Positions 1 through 6,957 of a stretch of DNA of 8,960 nucleotides are shown in pieces. The first letter of the stretch is position 1. Each line of letters begins with the position of its first letter. The notes beneath the pieces are model-generated. The model worked only from the letters and a program-made list of their open reading frames with translations, was not told where the DNA came from and searched no databases. A program made the translations under genes and the position numbers. Source of the stretch: Candidatus Omnitrophota bacterium (GTDB lineage: Bacteria > Omnitrophota > Gorgyraeia > Gygaellales > Profunditerraquicolaceae); assembly GCA_030691725.1 (NCBI GenBank), contig JAUYDQ010000128.1, positions 1-8,960 of the forward strand. The letters are read 5' to 3'.

Positions 1-2
1 AG

Positions 3-2015
3 GTAAGTATTGTTCAGAATTATCGTTCTTCTCAGGTAATTTTAGATAGCGCTTACCGGCTTATACAACATAATAATCCTGAACGTTTTGAGGTAAAGGC
101 AAATATTGATAAACGACTCATTGGTTTATCTAAAGAAAGTAGCCCTGTGCAGCACTTACATTTTGATACAAATTCTACCGAAGCAGATAATGTAGCTAAG
201 ATAATAAAAGGCAAAGTAGGGATAGGAAATTTTAAGTATCGCGATTTCGCAATTCTCGTGCGTTCAAATTCTGATGCCCAAAGCTTTTTACAGGCATTGA
301 ATATGCAGGATATACCCTGGCAGTTCAGCGGTAACCAGGGGCTTTATTCACGGGAAGAGGTTAAGTTATGCATAAATTTTTTACGCGCGGTGGCTAACTC
401 TTCGGATTCCCTTAGTTTGTATTATCTGGTCAGTTCCGAAGTCTATGCCTTAAGTCTTTCTGATTTAGGCCTGTGCGCACATTATGCAAAGCGCAGGAAT
501 AAAGCGCTTTATTTAGTATTTGGCGAACTGGATAATATACCGGAATTACAAGATATAAGCGATGAATCTAAGAGTAAAATAGAAAATATTTTAGCTGACC
601 TTAAGAAATTCTTGAAGATTTCCCGCGAACAAACTACCGGAAGATTGCTCTATAGTTTTTTGACTGAAACCAGTTTTTTGAAGAGGCTGACCCAGAATCC
701 CAGCTTAGAAAATGAAACCAAGATTCAAAATCTCGCAAAATTCTTCAATATTGTGCGAGATTTCGAACTAGTAGCCCAGGAAGACCGGGTTATAAGTTTC
801 GTGAATTATCTTAATCTTCTCATCGAAGCAGGCGATGATCCGCCTACGGTAGAGGCAGACTTGGATTGCGATGCAGTAAATGTGCTCACGATTCATAAAG
901 CAAAAGGATTGGAATTTCGGGTAGTATTCCTCGTCAGTTTAGTTGGAGGCCGTTTCCCCTGGCCGCACCGCCGGCAACCCATTGAGTTACCGGATGTTTT
1001 AATTAAGGAAGTATTGCCAACCGGAGATTTTCATATCCAGGAGGAACGCAGGCTATTTTACGTTGGTATGACGCGCGCTAAAGAGGAACTATATTTTACG
1101 AGCGCCTCTGACTATGGCGGTAGCCGCTTAAGACGCATCAGTCAATTTGTTTTGGAAGCACAGGGTGAAGTCGTAAAGGAATTAGAGAAAAAGAAATCCA
1201 GTGCCCTTGAAACAATTGAACGCTTTGCTCCTCAAAAAGAATCTCCCAAGCCACAAATTACCGGGATTCCCGAAGGTAAACTTATCGCTTTAAGCTATTA
1301 CCATATTGATGACTATCTGACCTGTCCGTTAAAATATAAATACGTAAATATATTGCGCGTCCCTATTATGGAATACCATACGGTTATTTACGGTCGGGCA
1401 ATGCATACAGTTGTGACTAAATATTTTCAATTTAAGATGGCGGGCAGAAACATGTCCGTAGAGGATTTGTTAAATACATTTAAAGAGAGCTTCGACCCGC
1501 AGGGTTTTCTGGATGAAAAGCACCAACAAGAGCGCTTTCGCAAAGGCCTTGAGGCATTAATTAAATTCTTTAATGAAGAAGAGAAACGTAATTCCAGGCC
1601 TATATATATTGAGAAAGAATTCTCGTTTATTTTAGGGAATAATAAAATTACCGGCCGTTTTGACCGCATAGATATGGAGGAAGACAGGGCAGTAATTATG
1701 GATTTTAAGACTTCAGAAATTAAAACCCAAAAGGAGGCAGATAAGCGCACAAAAGAGAGTATGCAGCTTGCCCTTTACGCACTTGCCTATAAGACTGTAT
1801 TCGGGCAATTTCCCAAACGTGTAGAGCTTTATTTTTTAGAATCGGGTATCATCGGGACTAATCAGATACGAGAAAGCGATTTAGAAAAAGTAAAAGATAA
1901 AATAGGTGAGGTTTCGCAGGGTATTCGCGATAGAAACTTCGCCGCGACGCCGGCATATATGGCTTGTCAATATTGCGCCTATAATCAAATCTGCCCTTTT
2001 GCTATTATTAGATAG
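3..2015 (+). CDS. UvrD/PcrA-type helicase fused to Fe-S PD-(D/E)XK nuclease (5' partial)
   Basis: The frame is open from the window edge, so this is the last 670 residues of a longer protein; the in-frame GTG at 147 is internal because helicase motif IV (NYRSS, residues 6-10) lies upstream of it. Superfamily 1A helicase motif V (TIHKAKGLEF, 296-305) and motif VI (VGMTRAKEEL, 354-363) follow. After a linker comes a RecB/AddB-like nuclease domain: H468 in a GRAMH motif, D554 in GRFDRID, D567-F-K569, and QxxxY at 588-592. Four cysteines (C441, then C655-x2-C658-x5-C664) match the AddB-type 4Fe-4S staple that closes the nuclease fold. The family unwinds and degrades DNA ends, and the inferred role is double-strand break processing as in AddAB/AdnAB. 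Walker A and Walker B should lie in the missing N-terminal part. Family assignment is firm; the exact subfamily and partner are not, so I give no gene symbol. Confidence 0.93.
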   Translation, partial: VSIVQNYRSSQVILDSAYRLIQHNNPERFEVKANIDKRLIGLSKESSPVQHLHFDTNSTEADNVAKIIKGKVGIGNFKYRDFAILVRSNSDAQSFLQALNMQDIPWQFSGNQGLYSREEVKLCINFLRAVANSSDSLSLYYLVSSEVYALSLSDLGLCAHYAKRRNKALYLVFGELDNIPELQDISDESKSKIENILADLKKFLKISREQTTGRLLYSFLTETSFLKRLTQNPSLENETKIQNLAKFFNIVRDFELVAQEDRVISFVNYLNLLIEAGDDPPTVEADLDCDAVNVLTIHKAKGLEFRVVFLVSLVGGRFPWPHRRQPIELPDVLIKEVLPTGDFHIQEERRLFYVGMTRAKEELYFTSASDYGGSRLRRISQFVLEAQGEVVKELEKKKSSALETIERFAPQKESPKPQITGIPEGKLIALSYYHIDDYLTCPLKYKYVNILRVPIMEYHTVIYGRAMHTVVTKYFQFKMAGRNMSVEDLLNTFKESFDPQGFLDEKHQQERFRKGLEALIKFFNEEEKRNSRPIYIEKEFSFILGNNKITGRFDRIDMEEDRAVIMDFKTSEIKTQKEADKRTKESMQLALYALAYKTVFGQFPKRVELYFLESGIIGTNQIRESDLEKVKDKIGEVSQGIRDRNFAATPAYMACQYCAYNQICPFAIIR

Positions 2016-2035
2016 TATTATATAGTATCTATGTT

Positions 2036-2043
2036 AAAGGAGG
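2036..2043 (+). promoter_or_regulatory. Strong Shine-Dalgarno for the 64-residue membrane protein
   Basis: AAAGGAGG lies 10 nt before the ATG at 2054. It closely matches the anti-Shine-Dalgarno sequence and is the main evidence that the small downstream frame is a real, well-translated gene. Confidence 0.8.
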
Positions 2044-2053
2044 ACATTAAATT

Positions 2054-2248
2054 ATGAAAGCATTTTTTGTGGGCTTAATCTTTTTGCTAGTCGTAGCTAT
2101 ACTTACAGGTATAGGAATTTTATTTCTCCCCTTGCTTGTAGTACTCGGTTTATTTTTAAGAATCATATTTACATTTATGTTTGCGATATTTTTTATCTGG
2201 CTTTTGGGAAAATTTATTATTTTTATTTTGGACAAATTTAAAAGTTAA
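2054..2248 (+). CDS. Small two-helix membrane protein, function unknown
   Basis: A 64-residue protein that is almost entirely hydrophobic. One segment covers about residues 4-24, a second about 26-52, and a third short hydrophobic stretch (53-59) precedes a charged tail ending DKFKS. Basic residues occur at the N-terminus (K2), between the segments (R36) and near the C-terminus (K53, K61, K63). The ATG has a strong AAAGGAGG site 10 nt upstream. The gene starts 38 nt after the helicase-nuclease stop and on the same strand, so it may be co-transcribed with it. I see no enzyme motif, no conserved cysteine or histidine, and no toxin signature. It could be a small structural or regulatory membrane protein; a type I toxin-like peptide is possible but nothing here supports it. 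I do not recognise the family. It is a real gene because of its ribosome-binding site and start, but its function is unknown. Confidence 0.75.
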   Translation: MKAFFVGLIFLLVVAILTGIGILFLPLLVVLGLFLRIIFTFMFAIFFIWLLGKFIIFILDKFKS

Positions 2249-2311
2249 CTTTTATTCCCCCGTAGCCTTCCTTAACTTTAACCCAAAACCGAAAATTAAT
2301 ATCATAATATA

Positions 2312-2340
2312 TTGACTTATAATATGAAGTAAGATATAAT
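2312..2340 (+). promoter_or_regulatory. Sigma-70-type promoter of the rpsO operon
   Basis: TTGACT (2312-2317) and TATAAT (2335-2340) are separated by exactly 17 nt. This is one base from the ideal -35 box and a perfect -10 box. Transcription would begin near 2346-2348, giving a leader of only about 24 nt before the rpsO TTG. It is the only convincing promoter I see in the window, and it would drive rpsO and probably the genes after it. No operator-like palindrome overlaps it. Confidence 0.85.
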
Positions 2341-2354
2341 AACTTCTTGAAAAT

Positions 2355-2365
2355 AAAGGAGGTGA
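2355..2365 (+). promoter_or_regulatory. Shine-Dalgarno that fixes the rpsO start
   Basis: AAAGGAGGTGA is an almost full-length match to the 16S rRNA 3' end. It sits 5 nt before the TTG at 2371, measured from its last base (8 nt from the GGAGG core). This rules out an upstream in-frame TTG at 2347, because the Shine-Dalgarno would then lie inside the gene and the start would coincide with the expected transcription start. Confidence 0.85.
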
Positions 2366-2370
2366 ATCAA

Positions 2371-2640
2371 TTGGTTTTGCTTAAGGAGAAGAAGAAAGAG
2401 ATTATCGATAGTTTCAAGGTTCATTCCAGGGATACCGGTTCAGCCGAAGTCCAGGTTGCGATCTTGACCGAAAGGATTAGTAGCTTAGCAGAACACTTTA
2501 AGTACCATAAGAAAGATTTCCATTCTCGCCGCGGGCTTCTTATGTTAGTAGGAAGGCGCCGCAGGCTCCTCAATTATCTCAAGGATAAAGATATCAAGAA
2601 ATACGAAGAAGTTATAGAAAAGCTTAACTTGAGAAAATAA
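2371..2640 (+). CDS. rpsO: 30S ribosomal protein S15
   Basis: This encodes the small-subunit primary binding protein S15, which binds the central domain of 16S rRNA and nucleates platform assembly. From the TTG at 2371 the product is 89 residues, the same length as the E. coli protein. Family hallmarks are visible: [16 protein letters not shown] (about 21-36), [12 protein letters not shown] (about 45-56) and the RRRRLLNYL basic segment. The frame extends upstream to a TTG at 2347, but the Shine-Dalgarno at 2355-2365 and the family length both favour 2371. It is the first gene after the promoter at 2312-2340 and is followed 38 nt later by pnp, the classic rpsO-pnp pairing. In E. coli S15 represses its own translation through a leader pseudoknot; the very short leader here leaves little room for one. 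Confidence 0.97.
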   Translation: MVLLKEKKKEIIDSFKVHSRDTGSAEVQVAILTERISSLAEHFKYHKKDFHSRRGLLMLVGRRRRLLNYLKDKDIKKYEEVIEKLNLRK

Positions 2641-2678
2641 ATCCGTCTTTTTATCGGTTCTAATAACGGGATACTATT

Positions 2679-4775
2679 ATGCAGGATAATCTAATGAAAA
2701 CTAAATTCGGAAATAACGAACTAATCTTGGAAACCGGAAAAATGGCTAAACAGGCAAACGGCTCAGTTGCTGTTCAGTACGGAGGAACTATGGTACTGGT
2801 TACTGCCTGTATGTCCAAAGAGCCCAAAGAAAGCCAGGGTTTTTTCCCTCTCACTGTAGAATATCAAGAGAAGACATACGCTGCAGGAAAGATACCGGGT
2901 GGTTTCTTTAAAAGAGAAGGCAGGCCTTCTGAGAGCGAAATTCTGACTGCACGGCTTATTGACCGGCCCATACGCCCGCTCTTTCCTGAAGGGCTTCTTA
3001 ATGAAGTTCAGATTATGGCGATTGTTTTATCCAGCGATGGAGAAAATGATTCCGATATCCTTGCGGTAATCGGCGCATCAGCGGCTTTGTCCATATCCGA
3101 TATTCCTTTTAACGGGCCGCTCGCTTGCTGCCGCGTAGGGCGTGTAGATAATCAGTTTATCCTTAATCCTACATATGCCCAACTTGAGAATTCGGATTTG
3201 GATTTGGTTGTGGTCGCCAATAATAAAGGCATTGTGATGCTTGAATCTAAATCTAAAGAGGTGTCCGAGGAAATATTTTTAGAGGCAGTTAAATTCGGCT
3301 TTGAGAATCTCCAGTGTATGCTTGGCCTGCAGAAAGAATTTATGCAGCAATATGGGAAGCCCAAGGCTGATATTGAGTATAAGAAAACAGACCTTGCATT
3401 GCAGAAGAAGGTTGAGGAGTTATCCGGAGAAAAGTTGAAAGATGTTTATAAACTAAGCAAAAAAGAAGAGCGGGAGGAGGCGGTAGACTTATTATCTAAA
3501 GAATCGGAAGCTAAACTTGCTCTTGAAGGATACTTGGCTGCGGATGTTAGAACGGCTTTGGTTGAAATAGAAAAGAAGCAGGTAAGAAAGAAAATATTAG
3601 ATGAAAATGTGCGTATAGATGGCCGCGGATTCAAAGATATCCGGCCTATTACTTGCGAGGTTTCTGTATTGCCGCGCACCCATGGTTCGAGCCTATTTAC
3701 ACGCGGCCAGACACAGGGCCTGGCTATTACCACGCTGGGCACAGGAGAAGATGAACAACTTATTGAGGCATTAGAGGGCAAAAAATATAAATCTTTTATG
3801 TTGCATTACAGTTTTCCTCCTTTTAGCGTAGGCGAGACCGCGCCTGTGCGCGGGCCGGGTCGTCGTGAAATCGGTCACGGAGCTTTGGCTGAGAGGTCGC
3901 TTTTAGCGGTTATACCGTCCAAAGAAAAATTTCCTTATACTATAAGGGTAGTTTCTGAAATTTTAGAGTCCAACGGCTCTTCCAGTATGGCGACGGTTTG
4001 TGCAGCAACCTTATCATTAATGGACGCCGGCGTTCCTATAAAAGATGCGGTAGGCGGGATCGCCTTAGGTCTTATTAAAGAGGATACAAGGGCAGTGATT
4101 TTAACTGATATTACTGGTCTCGAAGACCATTTTGGCGATATGGATTTCAAAGTTGCGGGTACCAAAACAGGTATTACTGCCATACAATTAGATTTAAAAA
4201 TAGATGGCATTGATTTAGAGTTATTAAATAGGTGCCTTTTGCAAGCAAAAGAGGCAAGATACTTCATTTTAGATAAAATGAAAGAGGCATTGGCCCAGCC
4301 GCGCCAGGAGTTATCCGCTCAAGCTCCGCGTATAGATATTATCAAAGTCAATCCGGAAAAAATCGGTGCGATTATTGGGCCGGGCGGTAAGACCATAAAG
4401 AAGATTATTGCTACGACAGGAGCAAGTATTGATATTCAAGACGACGGAAGTGTTTTAGTTGCTTCAACGGATGCCTCGAAATCTAAAGCGGCAATCGATA
4501 TGATTAAGGCAATAGCCGAAGATATTGAAGTCGGCCGTATATATATAGGTAAGGTAAAGCGCATAATGGCCTTCGGCGCCTTTTGCGAGATTGCCCCCGG
4601 CAAAGAAGGGCTGGTGCATGTTTCTGAATTAGCCGATACTTTTGTGAAGAACGTTGAAGAAATAGTTAAGGTCGGAGATGAAATCAAAATTAAGGTTATA
4701 GGTATAGATGAGTTAGGCAGGATTAATTTGAGCAAAAAGCAGGTCCCTCCAGAAAACAGCGGGTCTCAAGAATAA
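2679..4775 (+). CDS. pnp: Polyribonucleotide nucleotidyltransferase (PNPase)
   Basis: PNPase is a trimeric 3'-5' exoribonuclease that releases nucleoside diphosphates using phosphate, and it can run in reverse to add tails. The 698 residues show the full domain order: first RNase PH-like domain (about 12-145), helical linker domain (about 240-310), second RNase PH-like domain (about 310-545), KH domain (GPGGK near 566-570) and S1 domain (about 618-690). The catalytic core is intact: the phosphate-binding serines lie in NGSSSM (S434-S436), and D483 and D489 in EDHFGDMDF match the metal-binding aspartates of the E. coli enzyme. There are two possible starts. The ATG at 2679 has only a weak GGGA upstream, while the ATG at 2694 has AGGA 7 nt upstream and would give 693 residues; 2694 is at least as plausible. 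The gene lies 38 nt after rpsO and 10 nt before ftsK, which suggests a shared transcript. Confidence 0.97.
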   Translation: MQDNLMKTKFGNNELILETGKMAKQANGSVAVQYGGTMVLVTACMSKEPKESQGFFPLTVEYQEKTYAAGKIPGGFFKREGRPSESEILTARLIDRPIRPLFPEGLLNEVQIMAIVLSSDGENDSDILAVIGASAALSISDIPFNGPLACCRVGRVDNQFILNPTYAQLENSDLDLVVVANNKGIVMLESKSKEVSEEIFLEAVKFGFENLQCMLGLQKEFMQQYGKPKADIEYKKTDLALQKKVEELSGEKLKDVYKLSKKEEREEAVDLLSKESEAKLALEGYLAADVRTALVEIEKKQVRKKILDENVRIDGRGFKDIRPITCEVSVLPRTHGSSLFTRGQTQGLAITTLGTGEDEQLIEALEGKKYKSFMLHYSFPPFSVGETAPVRGPGRREIGHGALAERSLLAVIPSKEKFPYTIRVVSEILESNGSSSMATVCAATLSLMDAGVPIKDAVGGIALGLIKEDTRAVILTDITGLEDHFGDMDFKVAGTKTGITAIQLDLKIDGIDLELLNRCLLQAKEARYFILDKMKEALAQPRQELSAQAPRIDIIKVNPEKIGAIIGPGGKTIKKIIATTGASIDIQDDGSVLVASTDASKSKAAIDMIKAIAEDIEVGRIYIGKVKRIMAFGAFCEIAPGKEGLVHVSELADTFVKNVEEIVKVGDEIKIKVIGIDELGRINLSKKQVPPENSGSQE

Positions 4776-4785
4776 ATAATTAAAA

Positions 4786-6174
4786 GTGAAAGAAAGAAGA
4801 TTAAATGAAGTACGCGGCGTTATCCTCGTAGCCGTAGGCCTTATGGTTTTAGCCAGCCTCATCAGGTTTGAACGCCTTGACTTGTCTTTTTACACCTCTC
4901 ACCCTAATATCCCGCTAAAGAATCTCCTGGGTATATTTGGCGCGTATCTTGGTGGAATAATTGTATTTTTGTTTGGCAGGCCCACCAGTTTCCTCATCCC
5001 CTTATTCATTCTGATGTTAGGAATAAAGTTTTTCAGACAACAGATACCATATTTAAGCATAGCGAGGATATTAGGAATTCTAATTTTATTATTATCCATC
5101 GGTTCCCTAATCGGAATGTTTAATTTAAAGAATGAGTTTATCAGGTTTTATTACGCCGGCTTTCTAGGAGCCGTTATTTCTAATTTTATTACCGCATATT
5201 TTAGCCGATTAGGCGGATTTATTATCTTTGTTACTTTTATTATCTTATCGCTGGCATTGGTTACCGAGATTTTAATTTCCTCATTATTTTTAAATGTTAT
5301 AAATAAAACTAACTCTATACTCAAACCCATCTTCAGTTTTAGAATGAAATCCAAGGCTGCAGTAATAAAGCCAGTATTCACTGAAAGAAAAGAATCCAAA
5401 GAATCTTTGGTATCAAAAGCCTTACCTAAAGTTGAGTCCATTAGCAAGCCTACCCTATCCCTAAAGCCTAAGATTCAGATAAAAACAAAGCCGCTTACAG
5501 AGGAAGCTAAAATAAGACCGCAGGAAATAAAAATCGGCGATTACCATTTACCCACGCTTGATTTATTAGAATCACCGCCTCCGCTTGAGGCCAGACAAAT
5601 TAAAGAAGACCTCACTGCTAATGCGCGTATTCTGGAGGATACCTTAGATGATTTTGGCATTTCGGTTAAAGTTACAGATATTGAACGCGGGCCGATAATT
5701 ACGCGATATGAATTAGAGCCTGCGCCGGGAGTAAAATTGAACCGCATTGTGGCTCTGAGCGATGATATTGCTCTGACAATGAAAGCGCAGTCAGTAAGAA
5801 TTGTGGCGCCTATACCGGGAAAGGGCAGGGTAGGCGTTGAGGTTCCTAACATACAAAGTAGCTTTGTTTATTTAAAAGAGGTAATCGCATCCTCAGAATT
5901 CCAAAAATCAGAGTCAAAATTAACCCTTGCCTTGGGTAAGGATATTGCCGGCCAGCCCGTGATGGCAGATTTAAGCGATATGCCCCATCTTTTAATTGCG
6001 GGGACTACAGGTTCAGGTAAAACCGTATGCATGAACTGCTTAATTTTATCCATGCTTTTTAAGGCAACGCCGAATGAACTGAAGCTTTTAATGATTGACC
6101 CTAAGATGGTAGAATTAGCGCCCTTTAACGGATTAGCGCATCTTTTGTGTCCTGTGGTGACAGATGCAAAATAA
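4786..6174 (+). CDS. ftsK: FtsK/SpoIIIE DNA translocase, N-terminal part ending at an in-frame TAA
   Basis: FtsK is a septum-anchored hexameric motor that pumps chromosomal DNA during division. This part holds the membrane anchor (several hydrophobic segments between about residues 10 and 172), a Lys/Pro-rich linker (about 180-245), the alpha domain, and the first half of the RecA-like beta domain with Walker A GTTGSGKT at 406-413. The GTG at 4786 is the only sensible start, since a TAA lies in frame at 4777 and no other start precedes the first membrane segment. There is no Shine-Dalgarno, so translation may be coupled to pnp, which ends 10 nt upstream. The frame stops after VVTDAK at residue 462, within a conserved FtsK segment; the next codons, in the same frame, continue the FtsK sequence. 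Walker B and the DNA-reading gamma domain are encoded beyond the stop, so this piece alone should not be an active motor. See the entries at 6156-6186 and 6208-6957. Confidence 0.9.
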   Translation: MKERRLNEVRGVILVAVGLMVLASLIRFERLDLSFYTSHPNIPLKNLLGIFGAYLGGIIVFLFGRPTSFLIPLFILMLGIKFFRQQIPYLSIARILGILILLLSIGSLIGMFNLKNEFIRFYYAGFLGAVISNFITAYFSRLGGFIIFVTFIILSLALVTEILISSLFLNVINKTNSILKPIFSFRMKSKAAVIKPVFTERKESKESLVSKALPKVESISKPTLSLKPKIQIKTKPLTEEAKIRPQEIKIGDYHLPTLDLLESPPPLEARQIKEDLTANARILEDTLDDFGISVKVTDIERGPIITRYELEPAPGVKLNRIVALSDDIALTMKAQSVRIVAPIPGKGRVGVEVPNIQSSFVYLKEVIASSEFQKSESKLTLALGKDIAGQPVMADLSDMPHLLIAGTTGSGKTVCMNCLILSMLFKATPNELKLLMIDPKMVELAPFNGLAHLLCPVVTDAK

Positions 6175-6186
6175 GCATCTGTTGCT
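6156..6186 (+). repeat. Inverted repeat (hairpin) with the ftsK in-frame stop in its loop
   Basis: ACAGATGC (6160-6167) and GCATCTGT (6175-6182) are perfect inverted repeats around the 7-nt loop AAAATAA (6168-6174). In RNA the stem can extend outward to 6156/6186 with one G-C and three G-U pairs, giving 12 pairs. The last three loop bases are the TAA that interrupts ftsK. No U-run follows, so it does not look like a Rho-independent terminator. The arms also encode conserved FtsK residues (VTDA and ASV), so the repeat is not an insertion; it may be chance, a recoding element, or a cause of local sequencing error. Confidence 0.7.
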
Positions 6187-6207
6187 CTTAATTGGGTAGT
6201 AAATGAA

Positions 6208-6957
6208 ATGGAGGGGCGCTATCAGCTTTTAGCCAAATTAGGCGTAAGAAACATCGAGGCTTATAACGAAAAACAAGAAAAACTCCCTTATATTGTGGTC
6301 ATTATAGATGAACTCGCGGATTTGATGAATGTGGCGCGTGATCAGATTGAGAATGCGATAACCCGGCTGGCGCAGCTTTCCCGTGCAGTAGGCATACATT
6401 TAATTTTAGCTACGCAAAGACCTTCAGTAGATGTAATTACAGGAGTGATTAAGGCAAATTTTCCTGCACGCATATCTTTTAAGGTAGCCTCTAAGGTGGA
6501 TTCGCGCACAGTATTGGATATGAATGGGGCAGATAAACTTTTAGGCAGAGGCGATATGTTATTTTTGCGTCCAGGAGAGTCAAAGTTAATCCGCGCTCAA
6601 GGTTCGCTACTTAATGATAGGGAGATCGAAAGAATAGTAGATTTTATCAAGTCTCAGGCGGAGCCGGTTTACGATGAAGAAATCTTAAAAGAACAACAAA
6701 AATCTGTTTTTGTAAATGGGGAAAAAGACGAATTTTATGATCAGGCAGTTAAGGTCATCATGGAGAGCGGTCAGGCATCAGTATCGATATTACAAAGGCG
6801 TCTGCGTCTGGGTTATACGCGCGCTGCCCGTATTATTGATATGATGGAACAAGAAGGCCTTATCGGCTCTTTTGAAGGAAGCAAGCCGCGTAAAATCCTA
6901 ATCGATAGAGAAGCCTGGCTTGAGAAAGAAATAATGCCAAGGGTGAGCAAAGAGTGA
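6208..6957 (+). CDS. ftsK: FtsK/SpoIIIE DNA translocase, C-terminal part (same frame as the N-terminal part)
   Basis: This continues the FtsK motor in the same frame as 4786-6174. Homology begins directly after the TAA at 6175 (codons for ASVALNWVVNEMEGRY), so the ATG at 6208 is merely the first in-frame ATG and falls inside a conserved segment. It has no good Shine-Dalgarno. The part contains Walker B (VVIIDELADLM, with D34 and E35 counted from 6208), the ATQRPSVDVITGVIKANFP segment, GRGDMLF, and a winged-helix gamma domain (about 177-249), which in FtsK reads polar KOPS sites on DNA. It lacks Walker A, so it cannot hydrolyse ATP alone. Read through, the whole gene spans 723 codon positions, a normal length for the SpoIIIE/FtsK family. 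No further stop or frameshift is present, which means any break is recent, artefactual or tolerated. The TGA overlaps the rodZ ATG by one base. Confidence 0.9.
   Translation: MEGRYQLLAKLGVRNIEAYNEKQEKLPYIVVIIDELADLMNVARDQIENAITRLAQLSRAVGIHLILATQRPSVDVITGVIKANFPARISFKVASKVDSRTVLDMNGADKLLGRGDMLFLRPGESKLIRAQGSLLNDREIERIVDFIKSQAEPVYDEEILKEQQKSVFVNGEKDEFYDQAVKVIMESGQASVSILQRRLRLGYTRAARIIDMMEQEGLIGSFEGSKPRKILIDREAWLEKEIMPRVSKE

Noticed and set aside
147..149. GTG as the start of the helicase-nuclease gene
   Set aside because: The frame is open back to the window edge and encodes helicase motif IV (NYRSS) upstream of this codon.
2012..2028. ATAGTAT direct repeat (2012-2018 and 2022-2028) before the small membrane protein
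   Set aside because: Two 7-bp AT-rich copies are not significant, and no promoter with a paired -35 box is present there.
2240..2253. 14-bp palindrome AAAAGTTAACTTTT over the stop of the small membrane protein, as a terminator or operator
   Set aside because: As RNA it gives only a 5-bp, mostly A-U stem, with no U-run of useful length. AT-rich palindromes of this kind are common by chance.
2347..2349. Upstream TTG as the rpsO start
   Set aside because: It coincides with the expected transcription start and would put the strong Shine-Dalgarno inside the gene. Starting at 2371 gives the standard 89 residues.
2641..2678. Structured rpsO-pnp spacer as an RNase III or terminator site
   Set aside because: Only short imperfect pairing is visible (ATCCGT with ACGGGAT around a 19-nt loop). 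It is too weak to call.
3446..3781. Reverse-strand open frame opposite pnp, and similar ones opposite the other genes
   Set aside because: These are low-complexity, Ser/Ile-rich translations with no recognisable domain, lying fully opposite well-conserved genes. They are shadows of the coding strand.
6172..6174. TAA reassigned to an amino acid in this genome, or selenocysteine/pyrrolysine insertion
   Set aside because: rpsO, pnp and the 64-residue gene all end at TAA, at the expected family length for the first two, so TAA is a normal stop. The known special amino acids use TGA or TAG, not TAA.
6160..6182. Rho-independent terminator inside ftsK
   Set aside because: The stem is good, but it is followed by TGCTCTTAATTGGG rather than a U-run, and it lies within conserved coding sequence.
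6150..6210. Frameshift or insertion in ftsK
   Set aside because: Both halves share one frame, and the spacing to conserved residues on each side matches the family exactly, so no bases have been gained or lost.
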